Shown piece after piece: positions 1-9,012 of a stretch of DNA of 64,000 nt (position 1 is its first letter; each line of letters opens with the position of its first letter). A program made the position numbers and the translations under genes. Source of the DNA: VGWB01 sp964480945 (GTDB lineage: Bacteria > Bacteroidota > Ignavibacteria > UBA10030); NCBI GenBank assembly GCA_964480945.1, contig CAYZRX010000003.1, positions 49,945 to 113,944 on the forward strand, read 5' to 3'. The notes beneath the pieces were generated by a model. The model did not search any database. It had not been told where the DNA came from and saw only the letters and a list, made by a program, of their open reading frames with translations.

Positions 1-582
1 CACGATGAACGTTGTGCCAAGCAGGATGACCCCTTGGACGACGTCGGTGATCGAAACCGCCCACAGGCCCCCGAGGAAGGTGTAGATCAAAATTACGGCA
101 CCGGTAACGAGGGTCATCGTTGTGACGTCCAGATTCATCACCGGCGAGAGAAGTTTCGACGTCGCAGCAAGCTGCACCCCAGCGGAGAGCGTGTAGTTGA
201 TGCCGATAACCCAGCTGAGAAATTGCTGCGTCGTAATATTGTACCGCGTCTGAGTGTACTCTACGGGAGAGATGGAGCGTGTCCGGCGCCATCGTTTCGC
301 CGTCAGGAAGGAGCCGAGGAAGTAGGCGATAGAACCCAGTGAGAACCAGATCAGCATGAACGACCCCGTGCTGTAGGTAAAGCCGGCCGCGCCGGAGAAC
401 GTCCATGCGCTGAAGTTCGCCATATAGAGCGTCATCCCCGACGCCCACCAGGGGATCATATTGCCGCCGGCGAAGTACTCCCTTGCGCCCTTGTTGAAAC
501 GCATGAAGTACACCCCGATGCCAAGCATGAAGAGGAAGTAGCCTCCAACAACGGCGTAATCATAGATGTTGACGGACTTCAT
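1..582 (-). CDS. Sodium:solute symporter family (SSS/SSF) protein, C-terminus cut by window edge
   Basis: The first 194 residues are visible; the rest lies left of position 1. The protein starts MKSVNIYDYAVVGGY and has a first membrane segment near residues 8-27. A GGNMIPWWASGMTLYMANFSAWTF-like stretch follows, a hallmark of SSS symporters, which move sugars, amino acids or other solutes with Na+ across the inner membrane. Further hydrophobic segments follow at about 70-95, 120-140 and 155-194. The start ATG at 580-582 lies 22 bases after the stop of the ABC ATPase gene, so the two are probably co-transcribed. The substrate cannot be read from the fragment; the sugar-kinase neighbour suggests a sugar or polyol. 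Confidence 0.88.
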   Translation of the reverse strand, partial: MKSVNIYDYAVVGGYFLFMLGIGVYFMRFNKGAREYFAGGNMIPWWASGMTLYMANFSAWTFSGAAGFTYSTGSFMLIWFSLGSIAYFLGSFLTAKRWRRTRSISPVEYTQTRYNITTQQFLSWVIGINYTLSAGVQLAATSKLLSPVMNLDVTTMTLVTGAVILIYTFLGGLWAVSITDVVQGVILLGTTFIV

Positions 583-604
583 AATGCCTCTGCATCGGCG
601 AGTT

Positions 605-2113
605 TCAGCTTCCGATCGCTGCAAGCGTCATGATCGCTTCCTGGCTAGCCTGCGCGCGCCCAAGCTCACCCACAACCACTCCATCCCTCATTACGTAAAT
701 CCGGTCTGCAAGCTTGAGCACCTCGGGCAGCTCGGAGGAGATAAGAAGAACCGCAACGCCGCTTCTCGCAAGCTCAAAAATAAGATCGTGAATCTCAGCC
801 TTCGCGCCGACATCGATCCCTCGCGTCGGCTCATCCAACATCAGAATGGACGGTTTCAGCCAAAGCCACTTCGCCAGAACGACCTTCTGCTGGTTCCCGC
901 CGCTCAGCGTCGACACCTCAGCCTCCTCAGACGAAGACTTGATGGAGAGCTGCTGTGTGCCCTCCCGGGCAATTCTGCGTTCGGTCGAATCACTGACGAA
1001 GCCAAATTTCGAGAGGAGCCGCAAGCCCGTCATCGAGATATTGCGCATCACCGATTGCGTCGCGATCAGCCCCTCCCCCTTCCTGTCCTCTGGAACCAGC
1101 GCCATGCCGCGCCGGATGGCATCCTCGGGATTTTTGATGATTACGCGCTCGCCCTCAAGGAGAATCTCGCCGGAATCGATCCTGTTGATCCCAAAGATCG
1201 CTCTCGCCACCTCGCTGCGGCCCGCCCCCACCAATCCGGCGAGTGCGACGATCTCACCCGGCCTCACAAAGAAAGAAATATTGTCCACTCGCACCGGCGC
1301 GTCCGATACGGTCAGTCCTTTGACTTCCAGCCGCACATCTGCGGGCGACCCCGACCGAGAAACAAGCTTCGCTTCCTTGATCTCCCGACCAACCATCATC
1401 CCGATGATCTCCTTCTCATTCGTTTTCGGCACTTCAACCGTCCCGACATACCTGCCATCCCGCAGGACCGTCGCCCGGTGGGTGAGCTCGAAGATCTCCT
1501 TGATCCTGTGGGAGACGTAGAGAATGGTGAGCCCGTCTTTGTTGAGCTTTTTCAGAAGATCGAAAAGGATTTCTGTTTCATGTTCCGTGATGGACGCGGT
1601 CGGTTCATCAAGGATGAGAATTTTCGTCGAAAACGCGATGGCTCGCGCGATCTGCACAAGCTGGATCTCGGCGGGACTGAGACGCAGGAGCAGCTCGGTA
1701 GGAGGGATCTTCAGATCGAGGCGGGCAAGGATTTTCTCAGTCTCTGAATTCAGGTAAGCGAAGTCGACAAAGCCGAATCGTTTCGTCCGTTCGTGACCGA
1801 GAAAGACATTCTCTGCGACCGACATATGAGGGACGAGATACGGTTCCTGGTAAACCGTGCTGATGCCTTCGTCCTGAGCGTCAACAGGTGTTCGGAAGTT
1901 CTTTTGCGTTCCCGCAAGGAGTACGGCGCCAGAATCCCTCCGGACGACACCCGAGAGAATCCGCATGAGCGTCGATTTGCCCGCACCGTTCTCCCCTATC
2001 ACCGCGTGGATCTCCCCATCGCGAACGGAGAAACTCACGTCATCCAGTGCAATCGTTCCGCCGAATCGCTTCGTAATTCTTCGGAATTCTACAATATCTG
2101 CCGCGTCGCTCAT
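605..2113 (-). CDS. Sugar ABC transporter ATP-binding protein, RbsA/MglA/XylG type
   Basis: This 502-residue protein has two ABC ATPase domains in tandem, the layout of monosaccharide importers of the CUT2 class. Domain 1 has Walker A GENGAGKST (40-48), a divergent signature LSPAE (145-149) and Walker B LILDE (166-170). Domain 2 has the degenerate Walker A usual in this family (GLVGAGRSE, 293-301), signature LSGGNQQK (403-410) and Walker B LMLDE (424-428). It would power uptake of a pentose, galactose-like sugar or polyol with a membrane permease and a periplasmic binding protein. Neither partner is visible; the next gene downstream is an SSS symporter instead. The upstream FGGY kinase gene is 43 bases away. 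Confidence 0.93.
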   Translation of the reverse strand: MSDAADIVEFRRITKRFGGTIALDDVSFSVRDGEIHAVIGENGAGKSTLMRILSGVVRRDSGAVLLAGTQKNFRTPVDAQDEGISTVYQEPYLVPHMSVAENVFLGHERTKRFGFVDFAYLNSETEKILARLDLKIPPTELLLRLSPAEIQLVQIARAIAFSTKILILDEPTASITEHETEILFDLLKKLNKDGLTILYVSHRIKEIFELTHRATVLRDGRYVGTVEVPKTNEKEIIGMMVGREIKEAKLVSRSGSPADVRLEVKGLTVSDAPVRVDNISFFVRPGEIVALAGLVGAGRSEVARAIFGINRIDSGEILLEGERVIIKNPEDAIRRGMALVPEDRKGEGLIATQSVMRNISMTGLRLLSKFGFVSDSTERRIAREGTQQLSIKSSSEEAEVSTLSGGNQQKVVLAKWLWLKPSILMLDEPTRGIDVGAKAEIHDLIFELARSGVAVLLISSELPEVLKLADRIYVMRDGVVVGELGRAQASQEAIMTLAAIGS

Positions 2114-2156
2114 GGTTCCGTAGAACTGTTCCTACAATCTTCCCTGAGCGCCCTCC

Positions 2157-3650
2157 TCACTTGGTTGAACTCAAAACCATCTTCAGCGGCTCCAGCCAGA
2201 GTCGATACGCTTGGGCATATTCGTCGCTGTTTTTATCGGGATCGATGGTTGTGATGCGCTGGAGACCTTTGAACGCTTCTTTCATCGAAGGTACCAGCTG
2301 AGCTCCCACTGCCGCCGCCCGCGCGGCTCCTTGAGCGCCATCTGTGTTATACAACTCGATGCCTACACCTGCAACCGACGCAAGCGTGCGACAAAAGACG
2401 GGGCTTAGAAACATGTTTGCCGCTCCTGCTCTGAGAACCCTCGGTTTGATGCCAAGCGATCGCATGATCTCGAGTCCATACATGAATGCAAACGCCACAC
2501 CTTCCTGGATCGCCCTGAGGACCTCGGGCTTCGAATGGACATTGAAATTGAGGCGGAAGACAAGCGCACTGATGTCCTTGTCGCAGAACATTCGTTCAGC
2601 GCCGTTGCCGAACGGCAGGATGGTCAACCCTCTCGATCCGATCGGAACAGACGAGGCGAGCCGGTTCATCTCGTCGTACGTGAGCGAAGAATCTCCAACG
2701 AGCTTCCTGATCCAGCTGTTTGAAATCCCGGTGCCGTTGATGCAGAGGAGAATTCCGATGTGTGGCGCCTCCTGATGATGGTTAATATGCGCGAACCCAT
2801 TGATGCGTGACTGCGGGTCACAGTTCAACGAGCCGCTGACGGCGTACACGACGCCCGATGTCCCTGCGGTGGCGGCAATTTCCCCCGGCTCCAGTACGTT
2901 CAGCGAGAGCGCGTTATTCGGCTGGTCCCCGGCCCGATAGGAGACCGGGATCCCGGGTTTCAGACCGAGCTCCCTCGCTGCCGAACCGGTCAAGGATCCC
3001 TGAATGCCTATCGATGGAACAAGGTCGGCGATCAACTCCCTTCGTAGTCCGTAGTACTGCATCAGCCTGTCAGCCAACGTATGGGCGCGAAAGTTCCAGA
3101 GTATTCCCTCCGACAGCCCGGAGAGGGTCGTCTTGAATTCACCAGTCAGTCGCAGAGCGATATAGTCGCCGGGAAGGAGCGCCTTGAACGCTTTTTCATA
3201 GATCGAGGATTCGTTCTCCTTTACCCATCGAAGTTTGGAGGCAGTGAAGTTGCCGGGAGAGTTGAGCAACTCTTCGAGACAGACGTTCTGCCCGATCTCG
3301 TTGAAAGCCTTCCTTCCGATCTCCGTCGCTCGGCTGTCGCACCAGATAATCGACGGGCGTAGCGGGATACCATCCTTGTCGACCAGCACGAGTCCGTGCA
3401 TTTGGTACGAGATGCCGATGGCCCGGATCTCCCCCAGCGCAATGGATGCCTGCGATGCGGCTTGTGCCGTCACCTGTTTTACGGCCTCCCACCATGTCTC
3501 GGGGTGTTGCTCAGCCCACCCTCGAGCAGGCGAGAGGATCTCCATCTCCGTGTTCGGATACGAGGCCGCCGCGACGACTTCCCCTCGTTCCACATCGAGA
3601 ATAGAAGCCTTAACGAACGAGCTTCCTACATCATAGCCAATGGTGTACAT
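2157..3650 (-). CDS. FGGY-family carbohydrate kinase, xylulokinase type
   Basis: The 497 residues match full-length FGGY kinases, which phosphorylate sugars or polyols in the cytoplasm. The N-terminal phosphate-binding segment is GYDVGSS (5-11). A QMHG motif (83-86), typical of xylulokinases, and the catalytic-Asp region AGDQ (240-243, Asp242) are present. The C-terminal nucleotide-binding half has GTSG (263-266) and a Gly/Ala-rich helix near DGAQGAARAAA. The ATG is preceded by AAGGAG at good spacing. It sits between the aminotransferase-like and ABC ATPase genes with gaps of about 40 bases, which supports import followed by phosphorylation of one sugar. FGGY substrate calls are unreliable, so D-xylulose is only the best guess. 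Confidence 0.88.
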   Translation of the reverse strand: MYTIGYDVGSSFVKASILDVERGEVVAAASYPNTEMEILSPARGWAEQHPETWWEAVKQVTAQAASQASIALGEIRAIGISYQMHGLVLVDKDGIPLRPSIIWCDSRATEIGRKAFNEIGQNVCLEELLNSPGNFTASKLRWVKENESSIYEKAFKALLPGDYIALRLTGEFKTTLSGLSEGILWNFRAHTLADRLMQYYGLRRELIADLVPSIGIQGSLTGSAARELGLKPGIPVSYRAGDQPNNALSLNVLEPGEIAATAGTSGVVYAVSGSLNCDPQSRINGFAHINHHQEAPHIGILLCINGTGISNSWIRKLVGDSSLTYDEMNRLASSVPIGSRGLTILPFGNGAERMFCDKDISALVFRLNFNVHSKPEVLRAIQEGVAFAFMYGLEIMRSLGIKPRVLRAGAANMFLSPVFCRTLASVAGVGIELYNTDGAQGAARAAAVGAQLVPSMKEAFKGLQRITTIDPDKNSDEYAQAYRLWLEPLKMVLSSTK

Positions 3651-3689
3651 TGCTTCATCTCCTTGTAGAAGTCCGACTTCTTTATTGTT

Positions 3690-4976
3690 TTATCCTTTCC
3701 AGGCCGTCTTCACAGCTTCAAGCACGCGTTCTACTTCTTCGAACGTATTGTAGATGTGCGTCGAGATGCGCAGGCCGTCCACACCGCCCTCGCTCACCGC
3801 CCGCGTGCGCAGCTTATAGGTATCGAGGTGGCGCTGAAGCTCGAGAAACGGAAGTTTTTCATGCTTGAACGTCACCATCGCACTTCGGTCGGCGTCATTC
3901 GCCGGAGACAGAACCTCGACAAGGGGGATCTCTTTCAGCCCGTTGAACAGGCTCGTGGAGAGAGCCTGATCTCGCTTCCAGATGTTTTCCATCCCAATTC
4001 GCTGCAGAAACGCAATGGCAGCCCCCAGGCCAACCCTGAGTGGTATGCTCACCGTTCCGTACTCGTATCGCTGGGCTGTCGGATGTAACTTCAGCGTTCC
4101 CTTTGCGAGGTCGAACCCGTTGTCGGAATATGCTCCCACGAACTTTGCCTGAACGACGTCCAGCATTTCCTTGCTGACGTACAACAATCCGGTCTCCTTC
4201 GGCCCCAGGAGCCACTTGTGGCCGCTCGTCGCGTATGCATCGCAGCCGAGCTCGTGCAGGTTGAAGGGGAACATGCCGGCTGTCTGAGCGCCGTCGACGA
4301 AGAGCCAGATGTTCCTGCTCCTCGCGAGCGCCGAAATTTCTTTCACGGGAAGGATCTGGCCTGTGGTCGTCGTTGCGTGCGGGATGCTGATGAGCCGCGT
4401 CTTCGTTGTGATCAGCTTCTCGATCCGATCGACATCCTCCTGAGCGGTCCGCGTCGACGGCTCAAAGAGCCTGATCACAATCCCGTTGCGTTGGAGTTTC
4501 GCAAGCCACGGCACGGCGTTCCCGACATGCTCGTGGGTGGATGTAATCATCTCGTCCCCGCTTTTCATCGGCAGGCCATTACAGACGATGTTGATGCCTT
4601 CAGTCGCGTTTCTCGTGAAAGCGATCTCCTCGGCGTCGCATCCGAGAAGCTGCGCAGCCGACGATTTGATCTCCTGCCAGAGCTGCTCCGAGTGCCCCGT
4701 CTCCGAGATCTTTTCAAGCTCGTCCATCTTCGACTTCACAGCATCAATGACGACGTAGGGAGAGGCGCCAAGTCCGCCCGTGTTAAGATAAATGCGCTTG
4801 TCTGTCAGCGGAAACTGCAAGCGTATGAATCTCCAGAACCGTTCGTCATCTGCGTTCACTTTAGGCCACGGTTGGATCGACGGTTGCCCGAACACGGAAG
4901 CATGTCCAAGGTTCGGCAGCAGGCTGTACGCGGCAAGTGTTCCTGCAATGGTTCGGAAGAACTCTTTTCGCTTCAT
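3690..4976 (-). CDS. Exported class V aminotransferase-fold PLP enzyme (isopenicillin-N epimerase/cysteine desulfurase-like)
   Basis: This 428-residue fold-type I PLP enzyme has the co-factor Asp motif VDGAQ (227-231) and the Schiff-base lysine in SGHKWLLGPKETG (Lys254). The order and spacing fit class V aminotransferases such as isopenicillin-N epimerase-like and cysteine desulfurase-like proteins. The N-terminus looks like an export signal, MKRKEFFRTIAGTLAAYSLL. It resembles a Tat leader with Arg-Lys in place of the twin arginines, so it may act outside the cytoplasm. The gene is inside the sugar operon, 39 bases upstream of the kinase. The substrate is unknown. Confidence 0.85.
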   Translation of the reverse strand: MKRKEFFRTIAGTLAAYSLLPNLGHASVFGQPSIQPWPKVNADDERFWRFIRLQFPLTDKRIYLNTGGLGASPYVVIDAVKSKMDELEKISETGHSEQLWQEIKSSAAQLLGCDAEEIAFTRNATEGINIVCNGLPMKSGDEMITSTHEHVGNAVPWLAKLQRNGIVIRLFEPSTRTAQEDVDRIEKLITTKTRLISIPHATTTTGQILPVKEISALARSRNIWLFVDGAQTAGMFPFNLHELGCDAYATSGHKWLLGPKETGLLYVSKEMLDVVQAKFVGAYSDNGFDLAKGTLKLHPTAQRYEYGTVSIPLRVGLGAAIAFLQRIGMENIWKRDQALSTSLFNGLKEIPLVEVLSPANDADRSAMVTFKHEKLPFLELQRHLDTYKLRTRAVSEGGVDGLRISTHIYNTFEEVERVLEAVKTAWKG

Positions 4977-5082
4977 GGGGCGTCCCCTCTCTCCTCAGCC
5001 GCGAGGACAATCAGGAATTCGTTGATGCAAGAATGCAATGGGTCGAGTTGCCGACCACCACAGTGAAGAGTCGTCTCTGTCA

Positions 5083-6246
5083 TCAGAAAAGGGATGTAAA
5101 GAGTGCGTTGGGGATGGTGCTTCTAAGCGGTGGAGCTCCAAAATTCTCGCTCGTCCGTTCCAGTACCTCAAGATATGAAATCGGCGTCCCCGGGACAATG
5201 TTGTATCCGTCCCCCAAAATGATCCCACCGTACGGCGCAAGAGTCTCGAGGATCTTCGCTGTTTCTTGCTCGATCTCATGCCTGGGCCCCTGGGAGAGGA
5301 GCATGGGGTTGATGTTGCCATGGAGAATGACCTTACCCGCGAGCGCGAGCATCTCTGCCGGCGCGTTCCCCGGGCCGTAGCCGCTCAGCATGGTAATGTG
5401 CAGATCATTCAATAACGCCGGGTGAAGATGCACGTTACGTCCGCAGAGGTGCATCATCCTCCCATCGTACCTCTCGCAGCCGAAAATGCCATACAATCGC
5501 TTTCCGACGGGGACACAGAACTGCTGGTACTGTTCCAGCGAGAGGACCTGGGCGGAATCATCGGAGTAGCTGAGGCCGTCGAACATCGGCCGTTCCAAGA
5601 TCCTCCGGTACTCTGTCTCAACCTCGATGTAGCGATCGGTAATCGTGTCCAGAAGCGCGCGGCTTTCGTCCGGAGCTCCGAGCAACCATTGGTAAAAATC
5701 ACTGCCTGCCAAGTCCACCGCCGACATGAAGGGGCTGTCGGCATTGATCCCGATCGTCACTTCCACCGGAATTATCTCGCCGTTCAGCCTGACCTCGATC
5801 TCCTCTGCCATCCTCTTCATTTCAATATACCACTCGAGCCGTTTTCCCCAAAGTGTGGTGGACCAGTCTGGTAGTTGGTAGTGGACTAACTCATCGATGC
5901 TCGAGAGGCGCGGAACGGAACGGGGCGTTTCATTCTCCTGCCAGTGGATCTCGCACCCACAGCCGCTCGCATTGGTGACATTCTGGAAGTCAGGAGAAAC
6001 AGTGATAACCGGCTTGGTAAACCAGTTATCGGGAATGTTCTCAATGCGCCACTTGGAGTTCTCAAGTTGATGGATGAGCTGCGTTCTTGGATCGGAGAAG
6101 TATTCCGCGAACGCCACCCTACGCTCGTGCAATATATAGCGTGCCTCGATCCCCAGCAATACCGGCACTCTGTCAACGGGGGCAAAGTTGTACGCACGTT
6201 CGAGCCTGCTTCTGCTCTTCACCATCTCACTCTCGGGATATTGCAT
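5083..6246 (-). CDS. Uroporphyrinogen decarboxylase (URO-D) family protein, probably not a heme enzyme
   Basis: The protein has about 387 residues and is related to the URO-D superfamily, which includes HemE and the corrinoid-dependent methyltransferases (MtaA/CmuA type). The C-terminal half keeps family features: a DGLSYSDD-like segment, a short HLCGRN stretch, HGNINPMLL, and a closing GGIILGDGYNIVPGTP motif (GG-x-IL-x-x-x-x-x-x-P). It heads the operon with aminotransferase, sugar kinase and transporters, so it is more likely a catabolic or methyl-transfer enzyme than HemE. The frame is open to a TTG at 6267. I chose ATG 6246; ATG 6225 is also possible, and no start has a strong ribosome-binding site. 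Confidence 0.8.
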   Translation of the reverse strand: MQYPESEMVKSRSRLERAYNFAPVDRVPVLLGIEARYILHERRVAFAEYFSDPRTQLIHQLENSKWRIENIPDNWFTKPVITVSPDFQNVTNASGCGCEIHWQENETPRSVPRLSSIDELVHYQLPDWSTTLWGKRLEWYIEMKRMAEEIEVRLNGEIIPVEVTIGINADSPFMSAVDLAGSDFYQWLLGAPDESRALLDTITDRYIEVETEYRRILERPMFDGLSYSDDSAQVLSLEQYQQFCVPVGKRLYGIFGCERYDGRMMHLCGRNVHLHPALLNDLHITMLSGYGPGNAPAEMLALAGKVILHGNINPMLLSQGPRHEIEQETAKILETLAPYGGIILGDGYNIVPGTPISYLEVLERTSENFGAPPLRSTIPNALFTSLF

Positions 6247-6784
6247 GTCGACTCTATAGTCTGGCAAGAGACGAAATCCTCTATTCCGTAAATAGATGGG
6301 GTAACCGCACTCGGGTGCTCCCCCGCCTTGGGGGCGCCCAGAAGAAGAGATTAGCCCGTTCCATGGGACAGCCCTCTATGTCTGCGACGATCGATCCACA
6401 ACGTCGATTGGATGCCGACCGAGAGAGAGCGGAAGCGACGGCACGAAGGATATCCAGCGCAGTGCACGAATGATCCAAAGCCGATTGTGCTGCAGCAGGC
6501 GAAACGGAGCGTGATATCCGCCGGGTTTGATTGCCGGGACTCTGTTTTGCTTGGTCGAGTATAAAGCTTTTTGGAAGGAACCTCAAGGAGAAACTGGGCT
6601 GCCGGAGCACGGGCTGGCGAGAGGCCGCCCGGAGATTCCCGTATTTTGAACGGGATACATCGGTGTGGCATTGATGAATACGGGGTCATCCCATTTCCAG
6701 TTATGAGGAAACAAAAGGCTCCTTCGTTTCGTAAGAAAGGATGATAAGGGAATTCGAAGGATCACTTCAAAGGAGGCAGACTTC
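6247..6784. other. Intergenic control region between divergent genes
   Basis: This 540-base stretch separates the minus-strand catabolic operon from the plus-strand repeat protein, so both promoters should lie here. An inverted repeat TCTATT-N5-AATAGA at 6280-6296 lies about 35-50 bases upstream of the URO-D gene start and could be an operator. A GC-rich hairpin (GGGTGC ... GCGCCC, about 6313-6340) lacks a T tail on either strand. A strong ribosome-binding site AAAGGAGG at 6769-6776 serves the gene at 6785. No convincing gene was found. Confidence 0.4.
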
Positions 6785-8506
6785 ATGAAACAATCACTTC
6801 TCGCTCTCTTCGGGTTGTGTATCCTCGTCATCACCCCGACTCGCGCGCAGGACCAGTTGCTGGCCGAGATCCAGAATCTCGCCCCATACGATGTAAAAAC
6901 GGATGGATTTGTACTTGACAATGACCAAGAGATCTCGATCCGAGGCATTGGCTCGGCCGACCGCGAATGGGACGCCTCTACATCGGCCTGGATTCTGAAC
7001 AAAGGGACGCGTGAAGTCGTTTGGAAGATGCGCAGCGCAAGCCGGAGCCGCTACGGTCGCGGCCTGGATGAGTATACCGATCTCGTGAAGCTTCCGCGAG
7101 GAGAGTACGAGGTGTACTACGCTGCTTCCCCTGATTGGTCGCACGATGTCCAGGGCTTCGGCGAATTGCTTGATTATCTTGCCGACAGGATTTTTCGCTC
7201 AGACACTCGGAGGCGCGAGTTTCGAGATTTAAGGCTGACGATCCATGGCGCCGGTCGCCGTGTCGGTCAAGAGGGAGTGGAACAATGGCACGACCAGATC
7301 CGGAAGGAGTCACTTGTCTCCCTGAGCGCTTTATGGGATAATGAATATGTGCGCCAGGGTTTCATTCTCGAAAAACCGATGCAGGTTACCCTCTACGCTC
7401 TCGGTGAGATCACCGACGATGCGACGGACGATTACGGATGGATTATCAATACGAAGTCCGGCGAGCGGGTGTGGCGGATGTCGGATTTCAACACGCAACG
7501 TGCCGGGGGCGCAGAGAAGAACCGGTTGGTTTCGGAAACGATCACGCTCCCTCCCGGCAGCTACGCGGTCTATTTCGTCACTGACGGATCCCATTCATGC
7601 CGAAATTGGAACGCTCCTCCCCCCTACGACCCCGCCTTCTGGGGCATCACGATCAGCGTGAAGAACGCGTCCGACAAAAAGCACGCTAAGACCTTCGACT
7701 TCAAGGGGATTGAGGAGAAGAACTCGATCGTAAACCTTACGCGCCTCGGCGACGATGAGTTCGTGTCAAAAGGATTTACGCTTGAGAAACCGACCGATGT
7801 GCGGGTTTACGCGATCGGCGAGGGTCGCGATGACAGAATGTACGATTATGGATGGATCCTGGATGCCGATGCGCATAAGAAGATCTGGACGATGGAATAC
7901 GATGAAACGGAGAATGCCGGCGGCGATCAGAAGAACCGGATGGTCAATAAGGTCATGCACCTTGACAAGGGCAGCTACATCGTCTATTTCGCCACCGACG
8001 GCTCGCATTCGTTTAGGAATTGGAACGCCGCTCCTCCGTTTGATCCCGAACATTGGGGAATCTCCCTCAGTGCTGTGGGGGAGGGATTCAACGCAAAGGA
8101 CGTGAGTTCCTACGAGGAACGACCGGTGAAGTCGGCTCTGGCTCAGATCGTTCGAGTTGGAAACGATGAGCGGAGACGGCAACATTTCACCTTGTCGAAG
8201 AAAAGCGACATTCATATCTATGCTCTCGGTGAGGGGCGGGGTCGCGAGATGGCGGATTATGCGTGGATTGAAGACGCTGATTCACGGAGGGTGGTGTGGG
8301 AAATGACCTATCGCCTGACCGAGTATGCCGGCGGTGCCAGAAAGAACCGGGTTTTCGACGGCACGATCACCCTTCCCCAGGGCGAGTACATCCTCTATTA
8401 CGAAACGGACGGCTCTCACGCGTTCAACGACTGGAACGATGACCCGCCCGACGATCCGGCCAATTGGGGCGTCACGATCACGCTTGCTGGAGAGAGCAGC
8501 CGCTAG
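6785..8506 (+). CDS. Secreted protein with four tandem ~130-residue repeats, unknown function
   Basis: This 573-residue protein begins with a signal peptide (MKQSLLALFGLCILVITPTRAQ) and follows a strong AAAGGAGG site. The mature part is four copies of one domain, at about residues 24-160, 178-300, 310-432 and 438-570. Repeats 2-4 share DYGWI or DYAWI, a V/IW-x-M pair, AGG-xx-KNR, a GxYxxY(F/Y) turn, TDGSH, NWN and DPxxWG. Repeat 1 is more divergent and has lost the TDGSH block. The alternating pattern suggests beta-sandwich domains acting in the periplasm or outside the cell. I do not recognise a named family. The gene stands alone, divergent from the sugar operon. Confidence 0.8.
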   Translation: MKQSLLALFGLCILVITPTRAQDQLLAEIQNLAPYDVKTDGFVLDNDQEISIRGIGSADREWDASTSAWILNKGTREVVWKMRSASRSRYGRGLDEYTDLVKLPRGEYEVYYAASPDWSHDVQGFGELLDYLADRIFRSDTRRREFRDLRLTIHGAGRRVGQEGVEQWHDQIRKESLVSLSALWDNEYVRQGFILEKPMQVTLYALGEITDDATDDYGWIINTKSGERVWRMSDFNTQRAGGAEKNRLVSETITLPPGSYAVYFVTDGSHSCRNWNAPPPYDPAFWGITISVKNASDKKHAKTFDFKGIEEKNSIVNLTRLGDDEFVSKGFTLEKPTDVRVYAIGEGRDDRMYDYGWILDADAHKKIWTMEYDETENAGGDQKNRMVNKVMHLDKGSYIVYFATDGSHSFRNWNAAPPFDPEHWGISLSAVGEGFNAKDVSSYEERPVKSALAQIVRVGNDERRRQHFTLSKKSDIHIYALGEGRGREMADYAWIEDADSRRVVWEMTYRLTEYAGGARKNRVFDGTITLPQGEYILYYETDGSHAFNDWNDDPPDDPANWGVTITLAGESSR

Positions 8507-8933
8507 GGGGAAAAGATTGGAGGGCGGCTTAGTGCTTCAGGCTCATCGGGCCTCTCGGTGAGCCGCTACCCAAGACTGCGGACACGACCGGAGGATCCTC
8601 GGTCCTCACTCTTAGAAATAATAAACCTGTTGCTGCCCGATGACCGTTGACACGTAGGATGNNNNNNNNNNTCGAAGAGTAACCTCGCGCTTACTTCACG
8701 GGCAACAACAGGTATCTCTCACTGAGATCCAGTCGTCAAGTTTTGTGCCATCTTCGCCGATGGAACATGTGAAAGAATAGTGGCAGCGGCTAATCTCCTG
8801 GTGGGCAGACTTTTTCTAAACACAATAAATGAGAACCTAATTGTAAGAGGCGGGAATGACATTCATGCGCTCGCCCCATGCATAGGTTTACCATTTCTGA
8901 AAGTGAGCAGGCAGGCAATCCGAGAGAGGAAAG
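8507..8933. other. Gene-free stretch around a scaffold gap
   Basis: No supported gene lies here. Left of the N run there are short hairpins, GGCTCA ... TGAGCC near 8540-8565 and a GAGGATCCTC core near 8590. The 13-base arms CCTGTTGCTGCCC (8626-8638) and GGGCAACAACAGG (8700-8712) form an imperfect inverted repeat around the gap. A 63-codon open frame at 8780-8971 runs through the terminator hairpin and has no family resemblance, so I do not count it. Confidence 0.5.
8662..8671. other. Assembly gap (10 N)
   Basis: Ten consecutive N mark a scaffold join of unknown true length. The sequence on either side may not be contiguous in the genome. Confidence 0.99.
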
Positions 8934-8967
8934 ATGAAGATCCACCGGAACGCCGGTGGATCTTCAT
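8934..8967 (-). terminator. Intrinsic terminator of the S41 protease gene
   Basis: A perfect 15-base-pair stem (8934-8948 with 8953-8967) closes an AACG loop. On the minus strand a pyrimidine-rich CTTTCCTCTCT tail follows. It lies about 45 bases past the protease stop codon. Confidence 0.75.
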
Positions 8968-9012
8968 TTGAACCAAGAACCGGGTGTATTACAACGGGGG
9001 GGGCGCATCTCC

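Noticed and set aside
566..1747. Open frame of 393 codons on the plus strand
   Set aside because: It is antisense to the ABC ATPase gene and has an unlikely Arg/His-rich composition.
6313..6340. GC-rich hairpin as a terminator
   Set aside because: It has no T tail on either strand and no gene ends nearby; it may only be part of a leader.
8780..8971. 63-codon plus-strand frame next to the scaffold gap
   Set aside because: It runs through the terminator hairpin of the S41 protease gene and shows no protein-like family pattern.
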